From Perca fluviatilis (taxonomy: Eukaryota; Chordata; Actinopteri; Perciformes; Percidae), in NCBI RefSeq assembly GCF_010015445.1, contig NC_053118.1:7315781-7379780 (forward strand): a stretch of 64,000 bases of DNA, read 5' to 3'. The notes under the pieces are model-generated. The model did not search any database and was not told the origin of the DNA. It worked only from the letters and a program-made list of their open reading frames with translations. Shown here one piece after another: positions 21,263-32,755 of the stretch. The stretch's first letter is position 1, and every line of letters starts with the position of its first letter. The translations under genes were made by a program, and so were the position numbers.

Positions 21263-22900
21263 CAGTGGGTACGGAAAGTATTCAGACCCCTTTAAATTTT
21301 TCACTCTTTGTTTCATTGCAGCCATTTGCTAAAATCAAAAAAGTTAATTTTATTTCTCATTAATGTACACTCAGCACCCCATCTTGACAGAAAAAAACAG
21401 AAATGTAGAAATATTTGCAAATTTATTAAAAAGAAAAACTGAAATATCACATGGTCATAAGTATTCAGACCCTTTGCTGTGACACTCCTATTTAACTCAC
21501 ATGCTGTCCATTTCTTCTGATCCTCCTTGAGATGGTTCTACTCCTTCATTGGAGTCCTGCTGTGTTTAATTAAACTGATTGGACTTGATTAGGAAAGGCA
21601 CACACCTGTCTATATAAGACCTTATGGCTCACAGTGCATGTCAGAGCAAATGAGAATCATGAGGTCGAAGGAACTGCCCATGGAGCTCAGAGACAGAATT
21701 GTGGCAAAGCACAGATCTGGCCAAGGTTACAAAAGAATTTCTGCAGCACTCAAGGTTCCTAAGAGCACAGTGGCCTCCATAATCCTTAAATTGAAGAAGT
21801 TTGGGACGACCAGAACTCTTCCTAGACCTGGCCGTCCAGCCAAACTGAGCAATCGTGGGAGAAGAGCCTTGGTGAGAGAGGTAAAGAAGAACCCAAAGAA
21901 CACTGTGGCTGAGCTCCAGAGATGCAGTAGGGAGATGGGAGAAAGTTCCACAAAGTCAACTATCACTGCAGCCCTCCACCAGTCGGGTCTTTATGGCAGA
22001 GTGGCCCGACGGAAGCCTCTCCTCAGTGCAAGACATATGAAAGCCCGCATAGAGTTTGCCAAAAAACACATGAAGGACTCCCAGAATATGAGAAATAAGA
22101 TTCTCTGGTCTGATGAGACCAAGATTGAACTTTTTGGTGTTAATTCTAAGCAGTATGTGTGGAGAAAACCAGGCACTGCTCATCACCTGCTCAATACAAT
22201 CCCAACAGTGAAACACGGTGGCGGCAGCATGCTATGGGGGTGTTTTTCAGCTGCAGGGACAGGACGACTGGTTGCAACTGAAGGAAAGATGAATGCAGCC
22301 AAGAACAGAGAAATCCTGGAAGAAAACCTCATCCAGAGTGCTCAGGACCTCAGACTGGGCCGAAGGTTCACCTTCCAACAAGACAATGACCCTAAGCACC
22401 CAGCTAAAATAACAAAGGAGTGGCTTCGGAACAACTCTGTGACCATTCTTGACTGGCCCAGCCAGAGCCCTGACCTAAACCCAATTGAGCATCTCTGGAG
22501 AGACCTGAAAATGGCTGTCCACCAACGTTCACCATCCAACCTGATGGAACTGGAGAGGATCTGCAAGGAAGAATGGCAGAGGATCCCCAAATCCAGGTGT
22601 GAAAAACTTGTTGCATCATTCCCAAGAAGACTCATGGTTGTACTAGCTCAAAAGGGTGCTTCTACTCAATACTGAGCAAAGGGTCTGAATACTTATGACC
22701 ATGTGATATTTCAGTTTTTCTTTTTTAATAAGTTTGCAAAAATTTCAATTTCAATTTCTGGTTTTTTTTTTTCTGTCAAGATGGGGTGCTGAGTGTACAT
22801 TAATGAGAAATAAAATAAACTTTTTTGATTTTAGCAAATGGCTGCAATGAAACGAAGAGTGAAAAATTTAAAGGGGTCTGAATACTTTCCGTACCCACTG
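21263..22900 (+). mobile_element. Tc1-like transposon, full length, 1,638 bp
   Basis: Bounded by TA (21261-21262, 22901-22902). The inverted termini start cagtgggtacggaaagtatt and stay almost identical for over 200 bp (to about 21475 and from about 22680). Small differences are a T/C change in ctctttg/ctcttcg and length changes in an A-run near 22770. The single gene between them has no stop or frameshift, so this copy may still be mobile. Confidence 0.95.
21638..22675 (+). CDS. Tc1 family transposase, DD34E, 345 aa, intact
   Basis: Catalyses cut-and-paste transposition into TA sites. Residues about 12-60 form the first helix-turn-helix (MELRDRIVAKHRSGQGYKRI), followed by a GRPAK linker like the AT-hook-type GRPR motif, then a second helix-turn-helix (about 72-120). 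The catalytic domain has D159 (WSDETK), D249 (QQDNDPKH) and E284 (NPIEHLW), with exactly 34 residues between D249 and E284, plus the glycine-rich box KHGGGSMLWG (about 192-201). The length is normal for the family. The start is the first ATG in frame; the ATGs at codons 5 and 8 are alternatives. Flanked on both sides by its own TIRs. Confidence 0.95.
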   Translation: MSEQMRIMRSKELPMELRDRIVAKHRSGQGYKRISAALKVPKSTVASIILKLKKFGTTRTLPRPGRPAKLSNRGRRALVREVKKNPKNTVAELQRCSREMGESSTKSTITAALHQSGLYGRVARRKPLLSARHMKARIEFAKKHMKDSQNMRNKILWSDETKIELFGVNSKQYVWRKPGTAHHLLNTIPTVKHGGGSMLWGCFSAAGTGRLVATEGKMNAAKNREILEENLIQSAQDLRLGRRFTFQQDNDPKHPAKITKEWLRNNSVTILDWPSQSPDLNPIEHLWRDLKMAVHQRSPSNLMELERICKEEWQRIPKSRCEKLVASFPRRLMVVLAQKGASTQY

Positions 22901-22902
22901 TA

Positions 22903-23369
22903 TATTTGAGTAATTCAAGTATTGAGGGGAAACACAGTTAGATTCCAGGCTGTATCCGACACTATCTGTCCCCATAAACTAGTTCTACACCTTCTTACGT
23001 GCTCTTCCCCACATGAGGTCCTTCCTCAACACAACACAGGCCACAAATAGATGTAGAAGCAAGAGCAATAAACAGACGGAGCTAAATGGAGCTAAATAAA
23101 TGTCTCATTCCTTCTATAATTTGGTATCCTAAAACATGTTTTGGAGGCATTAAGGTGTTCCATTGTGGATGGAACAATTTGCAGTAATAATAGAAGGATA
23201 ACTGAGAGCTTTAACGCAATCTGTGTTTTCAGAATCCTCAAAATCCTGTATTTGATATGTTTCCCAGTCCTTACAAAAAAGATTTTCTGAGTCTCGCAAG
23301 TATTTTATAGGTCTTTTATTAAGAAAGATAAGCACCCTATGTACAACGGAGTGTGTACAAGGCTCAATG
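22903..23369. other. Intergenic, nothing recognised
   Basis: No supported gene or repeat structure. Confidence 0.4.
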
Positions 23370-23536
23370 GTGTTTTTTGCCCCCAACTGCTCCTTCCAGG
23401 TAGCGCTGCGACCGCTGCCTTCAAGGCCCCTAACCCTAACCTTAACCTTAACCCTAACCCTAACCATAACCAGTGCCTCCCAACGGCGCCTTCCAGGCAG
23501 CGCTGCCTGGAAGGCGCCGTTGGGAGCAAAAAACAC
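23370..23536. mobile_element. Foldback MITE with telomere-like core, 167 bp
   Basis: The left end gtgttttttgcccccaac and the right end gttgggagcaaaaaacac are inverted copies. The symmetry runs on into ccttccaggtagcgctgc against the right arm. The right arm alone is a perfect 50-bp palindrome (23477-23526, centred on agcgct). The core is a CCCTAA-type array. Confidence 0.7.
23428..23470. repeat. Interstitial telomere-like repeat (CCCTAA)n
   Basis: About seven units of ccctaa with single-base variants (ccttaa, ccataa), the vertebrate telomere motif on the C-rich strand. It lies between the arms of a small palindromic MITE, so it is more likely part of that mobile unit than a chromosome-fusion relic. 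Confidence 0.85.
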
Positions 23537-24016
23537 AGATAAACGTGTACAAGAGGCCTAGATCCTGAGACTTCTACGGCTCGGCATATTTTGATTATTT
23601 ATATAAATGTCCGAATGTCTACTTACAGTACATCTGCAGTAACAGCCACCAGTAATTCCAACCTGTCTCCTAAACTACGTTTATATACTTTAATATACTA
23701 AGCGTTTTGCTAAACATCTGTCAGAGGGATGGTAATTGCTGCTTTGATTCCTTTCACTTCAGCAACTGTTTTTTTCACTTCAGCAAGGGTTACACTTTGT
23801 ACAGTAGAGTCAGGGCAATGGTGGGCCAACAAAAGACTTTGTGTTTGGAAGATTTGTGTCATGCAGTTGGGTTTGGGCTACTAAAACACTTGATCAGAGA
23901 AAGATCATGGTTTTGGTTAAATACTGTGTTAAAAAGTAAACCTTCCCTATCTTGTCAGGACTCTTTTTTTTTTTTTTTTATTATTTAACCAAGACCGCTA
24001 GTGCTTGAAGTAGTCT

Positions 24017-24325
24017 TGGGGCAGCAGTAGCTCAATCCGTGGGGACTTGGCTTGGGAACCGGACGGTCGCCAGTTTAAGTCCCCGTACTGACCAAAGTAC
24101 GAAGTGTGGACTGGTAGCTGGAGAGGTGCCAGTTCACCTCCTGGGCACTGCTGAGGTGCCCTTGTGCCCCCAACTGCTTGGGGCGCCGTCATTGGCAGCC
24201 CCCTCACTCTGCCATCTCTCCATTTAATGCATGTATAGGTCCTGTTTGTCCATGTGTGTTTATTTCGGGCCTGTGTGTAATGTGTAATTTACCTCCTGGG
24301 GATCAATGAAGTATAAAAAAAAAAA
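24017..24325 (+). mobile_element. tRNA-derived SINE, plus strand
   Basis: A tRNA-like head with an A-box-like tagctcaatccg (24028-24039) and a B-box-like ggtcgccagtttaagtcc (about 24064-24081) is followed by a 200-bp body and a tail ctggggatcaatgaagtata with an A-run. A second copy of the family is at 57996-58269 on the minus strand; both share accaaagtac, tctccattt and ggggatcaat. The tail resembles LINE 3' ends. Confidence 0.82.
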
Positions 24326-27300
24326 GTCAAATACATTAAAACATTAAAACAAGTAAACATTTTGCCTCGTCTGAAATAAACAGGGCCTCCACTTAAGTCA
24401 AGTTATTAAATCTACATGAAATATAATATAAAGCTTGATAAACTTCATGGAGCACGAGCAATGGCTCTACATTACACTGCAAAGTTCCCATATTTAATGA
24501 GTGAATTTAATTATTTTTTATGAGTGTGAATGAAATGTTTGTGTGCGTTTCCAAACTTGCTTGCCTTAAATTGACCCTTGAGAGAAAGATAAACTTTTAT
24601 TTTTTATTTTTTTTTATCAAATTTAATTTAATTTAGTAATCCAGTAGCTTCAATCAAGTGTTGGAACAATTCCATATAGGGTTTCATATTATTAAATTAG
24701 AAGATGTAATTTTTCTAAATTTAAAGAAACTTTATTTGGAAATATGGGGGTAAAATAGTTGAGGATGATTGTCATGCTATTTAGTTTTTGTTCCCTTGTA
24801 TTGGTATATGAACATCCTGTGTGTATTTGGTGTCCTGTGCAGTCTTTGGTGTTGTTGGACTCATCATGAATGGATGAGCGTTGTGTTTGTTTGGAGCACA
24901 GGCCCCGAGGCTCTCCACACTCACAATGACAAGAAACTCATTCATCCGTCTCCTGCTGAAACCGGAGACCTGCTCCACTGGCACAATAGCTCAGGCCAAA
25001 TCTCTGCACTCACTCAACCAGCCAATTACCCATATATCTAGATTATACCATTTATAAAGAGAAGGAAGTCTGAATCAAACTGTGCTAGCAGTATTTCCTC
25101 TCATTATCCAGTTGTAAAATGAGCCTGCTCATTTTATATTTTTCTGCCCTGAGGATCAGGGGATCTTTCCAGCTCTTTCCAGGCATAGTTCTAAACTGTA
25201 GCTGTGGTCTTTTTCCTGATTCATGGATAGACGACCTGCACACCATTAATACCGCAAAGAATGCTTATTGGTTACTTTGGAAACACCCACCCGGTCAGCA
25301 GAACATTTTCTAGTGTTGTAGCCAGGCCCTAGGGGTCTAATGTGTTTTCTTCCAGCCTGCTCACTGTTTCAGTTGCAACAGACCACGTTTGCATAATGTT
25401 CATGGTAGGTGGCAATTTGTATTGTTTTTGCGTTTTTACATAACACCATACACCTGATAATTTCGATTCTATTTTAAATTTCCTCTGACACAACTAGCAG
25501 GCACAATTCTCCCTAGACCAGAGTTTTACTCTTTGAGGAAGACCTCCAGCTGGAATCCCACAATATTTTTGTTTGTTGCTGTATACAGAAATTATCATTA
25601 CCATTATCTATATACATGATGTATCATGTATCCATGTATCTATCTGTAGATTTGGTGATTTTGAAGTTTTTGCAATAAACTGAAGGATTTAGGGCCCATA
25701 GCATGTAATCTGTGTATGAATCTGTTATCCGGACAATAACATCCGATCCACAGGGCTTTGGATTCACATAAAAAGTATTTTCTTCATCTTCATTCTGCCC
25801 CACATTGTGATGGGATCTCAATATGCTAATAAGTCATGCAGGGCGACCAAACATGGCGGTTCCCAGGGCAATGTATTCATTTGTAAATCATCTCTTGCAA
25901 GGGTGGACTTGCAAGCTGCTGCTTCTACTTGTAGCCTTTGCTTAAGCCAAGATCCTCCATGCTAAAGAGAGCGCATTTCAAGTAGCATAAATGGTATGAA
26001 ACAGTACACACTTCCTGTCTCCTAAATGGGCGTGGCCTCGTTTGAAAGTGTAGTGAACGTTGTGTGGATGGATGAATCCAATATTCACTTTGGGGACTAT
26101 GGGGCAAAAGGATCGCTCATAATCTGTGTTCACGTTCACTTCTCCCATTGGAATTAATACACTCAGGACCTGCCGCTAGTCTCCTAAATTGGCGTGGCCG
26201 TGACAGATACAGGAAACTACTCAGACTTGGTGCATCTTGGTTCTAAACCGTCTCTGCTTAAGCTAGCAGTATGAGGTGAAGTCAGGTGACCTTCCAACTT
26301 GCTCCACATCCAAATGTGGTCTCCTGATCACAATGGATTCTGCATGCATGTACACCTCGCATTAACCAACCCATTCTCATGAACAGGTACGAAAACATAT
26401 GCACAACAATTTGTATAATATCCTATGAAATTACAGTGACCACTGGCCGGTCACATGACAGTTAAGTTCAGTGGTCTTTACAGTTTTATTTAGCCGAAAA
26501 AGATGACGCCGGGTACAGAGCACCATGAGGTAACAGTCTTTTCAGCGCAACGGTCTTCAGGGTTGGTTTGTTGTTGCATAAAATAGGTCGACATTTATTT
26601 TTGAACTTATTTTAAATAACCTTGTCACAGTTGGTTGGGGTATTTTTCACTTGACTACTACTTTACTCATTTACTTTAGAAATTGCAACATTTCTTTGTG
26701 CAGAATCAACTTCTTCTGGGACACAAACTCCGCTCTCCCGCTTGAAAGCCCTGTGTTTTAGATTGAAATATTAACACACCATTTTCTTAGCTCATGAAAT
26801 GATTTTGGAGATACATGGTTTTCATACATATTATAAAGATTCAGGTTCATTTTTAGTGACCCACTGATCCTTCCTGAACCACCATCAAACCTACATTGGC
26901 TTCTAATCCTGTTTCACATAAACATTAGGCTTGCCTCATTTTTCTTTCATTCTACAATGTAGTGTTCATCTACACAGCCTGTGACAGTGTGATTGGAATT
27001 GTATCAGTTACTGAGTTAATGTAGACAGGCATGGACCCAATTACATGCTAGAAAATTTGTTTGTGTTTTTCATGTAGCAAAATACAGAAAAAAACATGTA
27101 CATTAAAGCCATTTCTCTGGTGTCTTTCTCCTGTCTAAAGCCTTAAAGGGTTACTGGACATGGACTCCCTGCTCTGCCCTTATAGCAAACACATGCTGAA
27201 GCTGAGATTTTAATGATTCAGACTGTATATGAACCCACCCCGACCACTGCTGTAAAGCTATTTCTCATAGTCCATTTTAATTAAGCAAGGAGCAGGGCTA

Positions 27301-28009
27301 CTGCTGCATGCAGTGTCATGGCAAAGCTGCTTGAACTGTAAACCACACTGGCAGGATTTGGGTTTCCCAGCTTCCTGGATTCAATTATGTTCTCCAAAAA
27401 CACTCCCAGCAGCCACACATTTCCAACTCTGGTTTGTGTCTGGAAACCGCAAATTAAGTTCAGTTGAAATACTGTATGTTGGTCAGTACTAGGAAATGAT
27501 TGGTAATACATTTTGTTAGTGTGTATGTGAGACTATGACACATTTGCAGTATATGTAACACTACAACATTTAGGTTGTATTTAAAATGAAGCAAACCATT
27601 AGGTTTACTTAATAAGATGGGGAAGGTGCAAATAATTACACAACCCCTTAAAGTACCATTAATTGTTTTTTTTTGCCATTTGTGGGCAGTGGAACAAGCT
27701 GTATGCACACTTACATATCAGCTCATCTTATAATGTTATGGAGAGTGTAGCTATGTTTCCAATCCAAATCCGATGAGATCGAACGTACAAACTTTGTGTC
27801 ACTATTCATTTCCATAAGGCATTTTTTATTTGATATTACTCAATTCACATAAAAATGTGTAAATGGAAACATGGGTTGTGTTAACAAATAGTTCCGTATG
27901 TACACATCCAGCAGACAGGGGGCAGCGATAGCATTTATTAGGAGTCAAATGCAGCCCATTTACCATTGTATATGGAAATAATTATGAAAGTGTTTAAACT
28001 CTAAATGTC
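24326..28009. other. Intergenic, 3.7 kb, no gene recognised
   Basis: AT-rich, short open frames only. A short MITE-like pair, ctatgtttcca (27751) and aaatggaaacatgg (27861-27874), brackets about 125 bp. Two copies of ctcctaaatNggcgtggcc (near 26020 and 26185) form a spaced direct repeat. None is well enough supported to name. Confidence 0.45.
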
Positions 28010-28018
28010 AGTGCAGCT

Positions 28019-28494
28019 TAGCCTGACAAGCCAGACCCACATCAAGATGTTGGGTCTGGGAACTCACCATTGACGCAGCTCAATCCGAGGGGCGGGATAA
28101 ATGGTTGTCTTTTAAATTCCCTCTGCACGCAATACGATAGCGCTACAACCAGGCAGAGCAACAAAGAAGGTAGCAGAGCTAGTTGATAGATTAAACTTTT
28201 GCCGTATCCGGTCGGCAAAATTCCGAACACATCTTCCTTTTTTAAGAATGACTTCAGTGCCGTTCTTTGTTCTTTTCTCAAAGAAAAGCTGAACTCCAAG
28301 TCTTCATGAAGACCGCTGTTCCCAGCAGCAGCAGCAGCTGCAGCCATAAGCCCGCCCACCGACTCTATACACGATGTGATTGGCCTGACTAGAGTTTGGT
28401 TTTTCCAGCTCGCAAGTCAATGGAGAGTGCCTAGACCCTCCCTGGCTGCAAAATAAATTTGCTGCCGCTAGGGTGCGTCTAGATTTATAGGCTA
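28019..28494. mobile_element. MITE TAGCCT..AGGCTA with helicase-like fragment, copy 1
   Basis: Starts tagcctgacaagcc and ends gatttataggcta. Flanked by agtgcagct on both sides (28010-28018, 28495-28503), an 8-9-bp duplication consistent with hAT. A second copy is at 54084-54550. The minus strand carries a RecQ-like Walker A fragment, so the family probably derives from a larger element. Confidence 0.78.
28130..28300 (-). pseudogene. RecQ/DEAD-like helicase fragment in MITE copy 1
   Basis: The minus strand reads LRKEQRTALKSFLKKEDVFG followed by ILPTGYGKSLIYQLA, resembling the Q-motif and Walker A (PTGYGKS) of RecQ-type helicases. No motif Ia or DExH box follows. The same peptide, with few changes, is in the copy at 54107-54360. 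Possible origins are a helicase encoded by the parent transposon or a captured exon. Confidence 0.6.
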
Positions 28495-28639
28495 AGTGCA
28501 GCTCTTTTTTTACACACTAAAAGAAAAAGATGGAAAAATAACAAAATAACTATAATTGAATCAATTTGTGTTTTTGTAGGAATGTTACTAGTTGAAAATT
28601 CACATAGTATTTAAATATATGTACATAAAAATAGAAAAA

Positions 28640-28674
<35 letters not shown>
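28640..28674. repeat. (TG)n(TA)n microsatellite
   Basis: A gt run directly followed by a ta run. Confidence 0.95.
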
Positions 28675-29289
28675 CCTATAAATTATAAGCAATGAAAAAA
28701 GGTAGTAACAAAAGGTAGTACTAAATGTATAAAAATGACACTGGGTTACAATGTAGGTTTACTATTTAAACAAATTAGATGAACTACATTTTGTAAACTG
28801 TGTTTGGTGTTACCATTTCAGTTTTTTAATTAAGACGAACAGTTCAAGGAGCTCCATGTGTTGTGATACCTGAGGCGTATGGGGGTTGTGGGGGTTTAAA
28901 ACAAAGTTGTCCATTCTGGTTGTTTCCTCTTTGGCTCAGGGAGGTGCAGCTGCAGGGGGATGTGGGAGAGCCAGGGGGGAGGGGGGGGAGCGAGCGTCCC
29001 GGACACACTGAGATGCTCTGCAGTCTCCTGTTACCGCTGTCTGGATGGAGATGGGTGAGTGGGGGGGGGGTGAGAGGTCAACAAAGCTTCCTCCTCAGTG
29101 TGGAGTAAACAGGGAGCAGACGATGAGGTCTGATGGATCCATTTCAGCCTGTGTTATTGTCCCTTTGAAAGCTTTATGAGCTTTTCCTATTGGACCTCAA
29201 ACACAACACAGACTCACAGGAATATTTTAATGAGGTCAGGCAAAAAAGGTCAAAGGTCATCAGTGATCACAACTGAACTCGTAACAGTT
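28675..29289. other. Intergenic, nothing recognised
   Basis: Contains a G-rich stretch (28950-29075, several runs of six or more G), but no supported gene. Confidence 0.4.
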
Positions 29290-29990
29290 CAATTCCATTA
29301 CATTTTAGTTATAGTGTCAAATCATAACTGAAGTTATGTCAGGACACCTTACAAATAAAGTAGGTCTAGACTACACTATAATTTACAATGATACTACACT
29401 ATAATTTACAAAGATCCAACAATCCCAACTCCATTGGTTAGGAAACACTTCCTTTAAACAGGCAGAAACCTCAGACAGACCCAGGGTCTTGGTGGGCAGT
29501 GATATGCCGCTGCAAGTTGGGACACAGAGACACAGATATACAGATAAACAGAAAAACAGAAATATGATTCATAATAATTATAGCAGTTGTCATGATGAAC
29601 AGTGGCAATTACAGTAACAGTAAAGATAATAAAACTATGACTAGAAATAATAGTAGTAGCAGTGCAGGGCGTAGCAGGGCGTTGAGCAGGACCACAGCAG
29701 CAGCTGCATCCACGATCCAGGTGTCACCACAATCCGAGGAAATCTGCGAAGTGAGAAAGCACAAGGACTCCGGGGAATGAGCTCCCTGCAGTTTAAAACT
29801 ATAGCAGCATAACTAAGAACTGGTCCAAGCAACCTGAGCCAGCCTAATAAAAGGTAGGGAGATGAATCCGACAGAGAAGCAGTTTAGTTTAGTTTGTCAT
29901 TGTTCATTTAATTTTGACTCGTATTGTGTTGGCACTTTGTCGTGAGTGTGGGGCTTTAGGCCCATGGAGCATCCAAAACGGAAAGGGTTC
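29290..29990. repeat. Dispersed fish repeat of unknown class
   Basis: Contains caaatcataactgaagttat, gtaggtctagac, ggcagaaacctcagacagac and gggacacagagacacagata. I recognise this order from a repeat with many copies in percomorph genomes. Two nearly identical 20-bp segments (actacactataatttacaa) occur in tandem near 29370-29412. No coding region or ends could be defined. Confidence 0.5.
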
Positions 29991-30652
29991 ATCCTCCTGA
30001 GACTAAGAACGTGTTTAGTAAAATTAAATTGAATTTAAAGCGCCCAGTATAGATGGTATTTATTATTTCAAAGTGAAATCTGATTGAGAGGATTTAGAGG
30101 AGAGGTCAAGGGGTCAATTAGTGAATATATTTATTAGTTAGTTTTAAATATAGAATGCTGTTATGATCCAAGAGAGAGCATTTGATCTGAGGTACTACAG
30201 GAAAGGTCAGGGGAATATGCGGAAGTTATTCGTGCCGGTGTAGGCTCCAACTACATTTCTTTCGGTCATCAATATGGCCGAAATAATCACTTTTGCGGCT
30301 TCGTACCTGTTGTGGAAGTACCAGATATGTCGGCAAACCAAGCGGCGTCATGTCTGGATTAGAGCTTAGATTGGGCCCAAAAAAATCAAGCCCGACCCTA
30401 TCCGAGCCCATACACATTATGTCCGAGCCAGGCCCGGCCCAACACATTCACTGTAATTATGAGCCCGAGCCCGATTTAAACTCAACATTTTTTTAAATAT
30501 GTGGCCCGTTATAACTGACGTTCTCAACTACAATTCTGAGTTGTTTGAACTATGTATGACTATCATCTTTTCTGCCATGGCAAGCCTGCTTCATGTGTCT
30601 GTTCATTGTCCCCGTTTTTTTGCTGTCATAGGCGAGTATTGGCGGCACTTAA

Positions 30653-31539
30653 AGTGATGGTTCGGAGTAATTCCACCCTAGGGTCCTTTGCACCATGACC
30701 TCGAGCCCCCAGACGCTTTTTTCACCTGGGTCTAACATTGGACGAGTTAGCGTAGTGTTATCAGCTGAATAGCTTAGCGCAGGGGCTAATGGATCCGAAG
30801 TGTCTCTTAACATTACCCCACTAATAATGCCCGAAATGATACCAAACGTCTACAGTAGTACATATAGGTTATGTACTCATAAAACGATGGATTGTAAAGT
30901 TTGTAAGTACACCAGAAGTTTATGTAAATAACACTTGCCTGCTGGCTTCTGCTCTCTGCTGCTGCTGCTGCTGCTGCTGTTACTACCGGGCAGTAAGAGT
31001 GCTTAGGGCCGTCTACAAATTACAACACCGAAAAGAGATGCAACAAAAATATTTATTAATTTAATGATTAAATAAGGTAATGTCTCCAAACTTACCTCAA
31101 TTATAACTTGTCTCCTGCTAGTTATACTACAGCACTTACTTTAAAAAATAAGTTAAATTAATAAATATTTTTGTTGCATCTCTTTTCGGTGTTGTAATTT
31201 GTAGACTGCCCTAAGCACTCGTCTTACAGCAGCAACAACAACAGCAGAGAGCAGAAGTCAGCAGGCAAGTGTTATTTACCTAAACTTCTGGTGTACTTAC
31301 AAACTTTCCAATCCATCGTTTTATGAGTGCATAACCTATTTGTACTAGTGTAGACGTTTGGGTAATGTTAAGAGACACTTTGGATCCATTAGCCCCTGCG
31401 CTAAGCTATTCAGCTGATAACGCTACTCTACGCTAACTCGTCCAATGTTCGACCCAGGTGAAAAAAGCTTCTGGGGGGGTGTTTGGCTCGAGGTCATGGT
31501 GCAAAGGACCCTAGGGTGAAACTACTCCGAACCATCACT
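30653..31539. mobile_element. TTAA-flanked foldback element, 887 bp, complete
   Basis: TTAA at 30649-30652 and 31540-31543. The ends AGTGATGGTTCGGAGTAATT and the right-end complement match with two differences. Each arm is about 380 bp and the central non-symmetric part about 95 bp. The arms contain (CTG)n and aacaacaac stretches. No protein. A truncated relative with the centre inverted is at 38588-39102. Confidence 0.85.
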
Positions 31540-31801
31540 TTAATGCACTCGACAAAGCCAACACATATGTTGTAACTGCCCACGACTTGTTTAAAATGGT
31601 TCCATACCTCCGACTTTCCTCCAAAGTTGCTCAAAGGTAGGCTAATTCTACTGTTTTTATTTTTTTCTTTACATCTTCAAGCTCCATGTTGAACTTAAGC
31701 TACACCATGCAGCACAGCAGGCCCGGTGTGATGCGTGCGAGTGGAAGAGACGCTGCGCATGATTATGGCATATTTTCTCCCCACCCAATTAGGCTAATAA
31801 A

Positions 31802-32655
31802 CAGTCCCTCCAGAAAAACGCGATTATGTGATCGCATAATTCAATGCATAATCAGCCAAAAACCGCATATTCATGCGGGGGCCGCATTTTTTCAAATATG
31901 CCGCACTTTCGCCGCATAAATTGCTGATTTCCGCCCAAAATATGCGGTGCTTGCACGATTTCATAATCCCCGCATTTTCGTTGCAAAAAAGTCACATATA
32001 TCTTAGCAGAAAGTTGAAAAAATGTGGCGTTTACTTCACACAAGAGCAGCCATTTTCCCCTGTTGCCATGGGAACGGTATGAAGTGACGTAATTACGCGA
32101 AGTGAACATCATCAAAAAGCAGGGTGTTGGAGGATGAATTTGACATGTACTTTGAGTCTCTTAAGCTGGTATCCAATAAGAAAGCTATCTTAATATCTGA
32201 TGTCTACTCAGATTTCTTTGTTTAAGTGCTCCTGCTGTCTATATTATTAACAATTTTTGAAAGTCTGTCTTTTGTATCTTTTATTTCCCTCTGTTTAGAC
32301 TATTACTTTTATTTTTACTTTAATATTATATTATTTGTATATATTTGTGTATCTTATTTGTTTACTTATTGCAATGACTGAATATCTGTAAACTATTTTT
32401 GGAAATTAAGTTTAAAAAAAGCAGGGTGTTGGGGGAATCACTTTTTCTTCTCTTTTTCATCAAACCGCAGTTTTTGCAAGTTCTCGCAATTTTTGCAAGT
32501 TCCCGCATTTTTTGCAAGTTCCTGCAATTTCATCGCATAAAATTGCATAAATATCCCGCATATTCCATTGCATTTTTTAAGAAAACGTGCCACATAATCA
32601 AGGATTTTTGCCCGCAACAATCACAAAAAAGCTCTGCGTTTTTCTGGAAGGACTG
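31802..32655. mobile_element. CAGTCCxTCCAGAAAAA MITE, second copy, interrupted
   Basis: The ends cagtccctccagaaaaacgc and gcgtttttctggaaggactg are inverted complements. AATAAA flanks both sides (31796-31801, 32656-32661). It is in the opposite orientation to the copy at 10852-11378 and longer because of a 285-bp insertion plus duplication. The 19-bp gcaagttc.cgcaatttttg repeats lie at about 32475-32530. Confidence 0.82.
32131..32415 (+). mobile_element. LINE-like retroinsertion with 17-bp target duplication
   Basis: Flanked by aaaaagcagggtgttgg on both sides (32114-32130, 32416-32432); the insert ends in ttaagttt next to the A-run. One frame from its left edge reads EDEFDMYFESLKLVSNKKAI and continues to a stop (taa, near 32225), followed by an AT-rich 3' UTR. 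This looks like a heavily 5'-truncated LINE or a retroposed transcript. I cannot name the protein. Confidence 0.7.
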
Positions 32656-32755
32656 AATAAAGTAATGTTTAAAAAAACACAAATGCTTGATCAAAGGCCC
32701 GGCCCGAGGATAGTGGCGGGAAACGTTGGCCCGACCTGGCCGTGGGTTTAAACTA

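Larger units (their letters stand above)
30358..32755. mobile_element. Composite block, probable hAT shell with nested insertions
   Basis: The left shell (30358-30490: attgggcccaaaaaaatcaa, tccgagcccatac, gagcccgagcccg) and the right shell (about 32690-32755: ggcccggcccgaggatag, ggcccgacctgg) are complementary-looking GGCCC-rich ends of one fish repeat. Between them lie a TTAA foldback (30653-31539) and a second MITE (31802-32655) with a LINE-like insertion. The outer target duplication was not found. Confidence 0.45.

Noticed and set aside
23428..23470. Chromosome-fusion telomere relic
   Set aside because: The array is only about 43 bp and sits between the inverted ends of a small MITE, which is a simpler explanation.
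23150..23536. 128-aa minus-strand frame containing VRVRVKVKVRVRG
   Set aside because: The dipeptide repeat comes from the telomere-like array; the rest is the MITE palindrome.
24017..24095. tRNA gene
   Set aside because: The tRNA-like segment has a SINE body and LINE-like tail and does not form a complete cloverleaf by eye.
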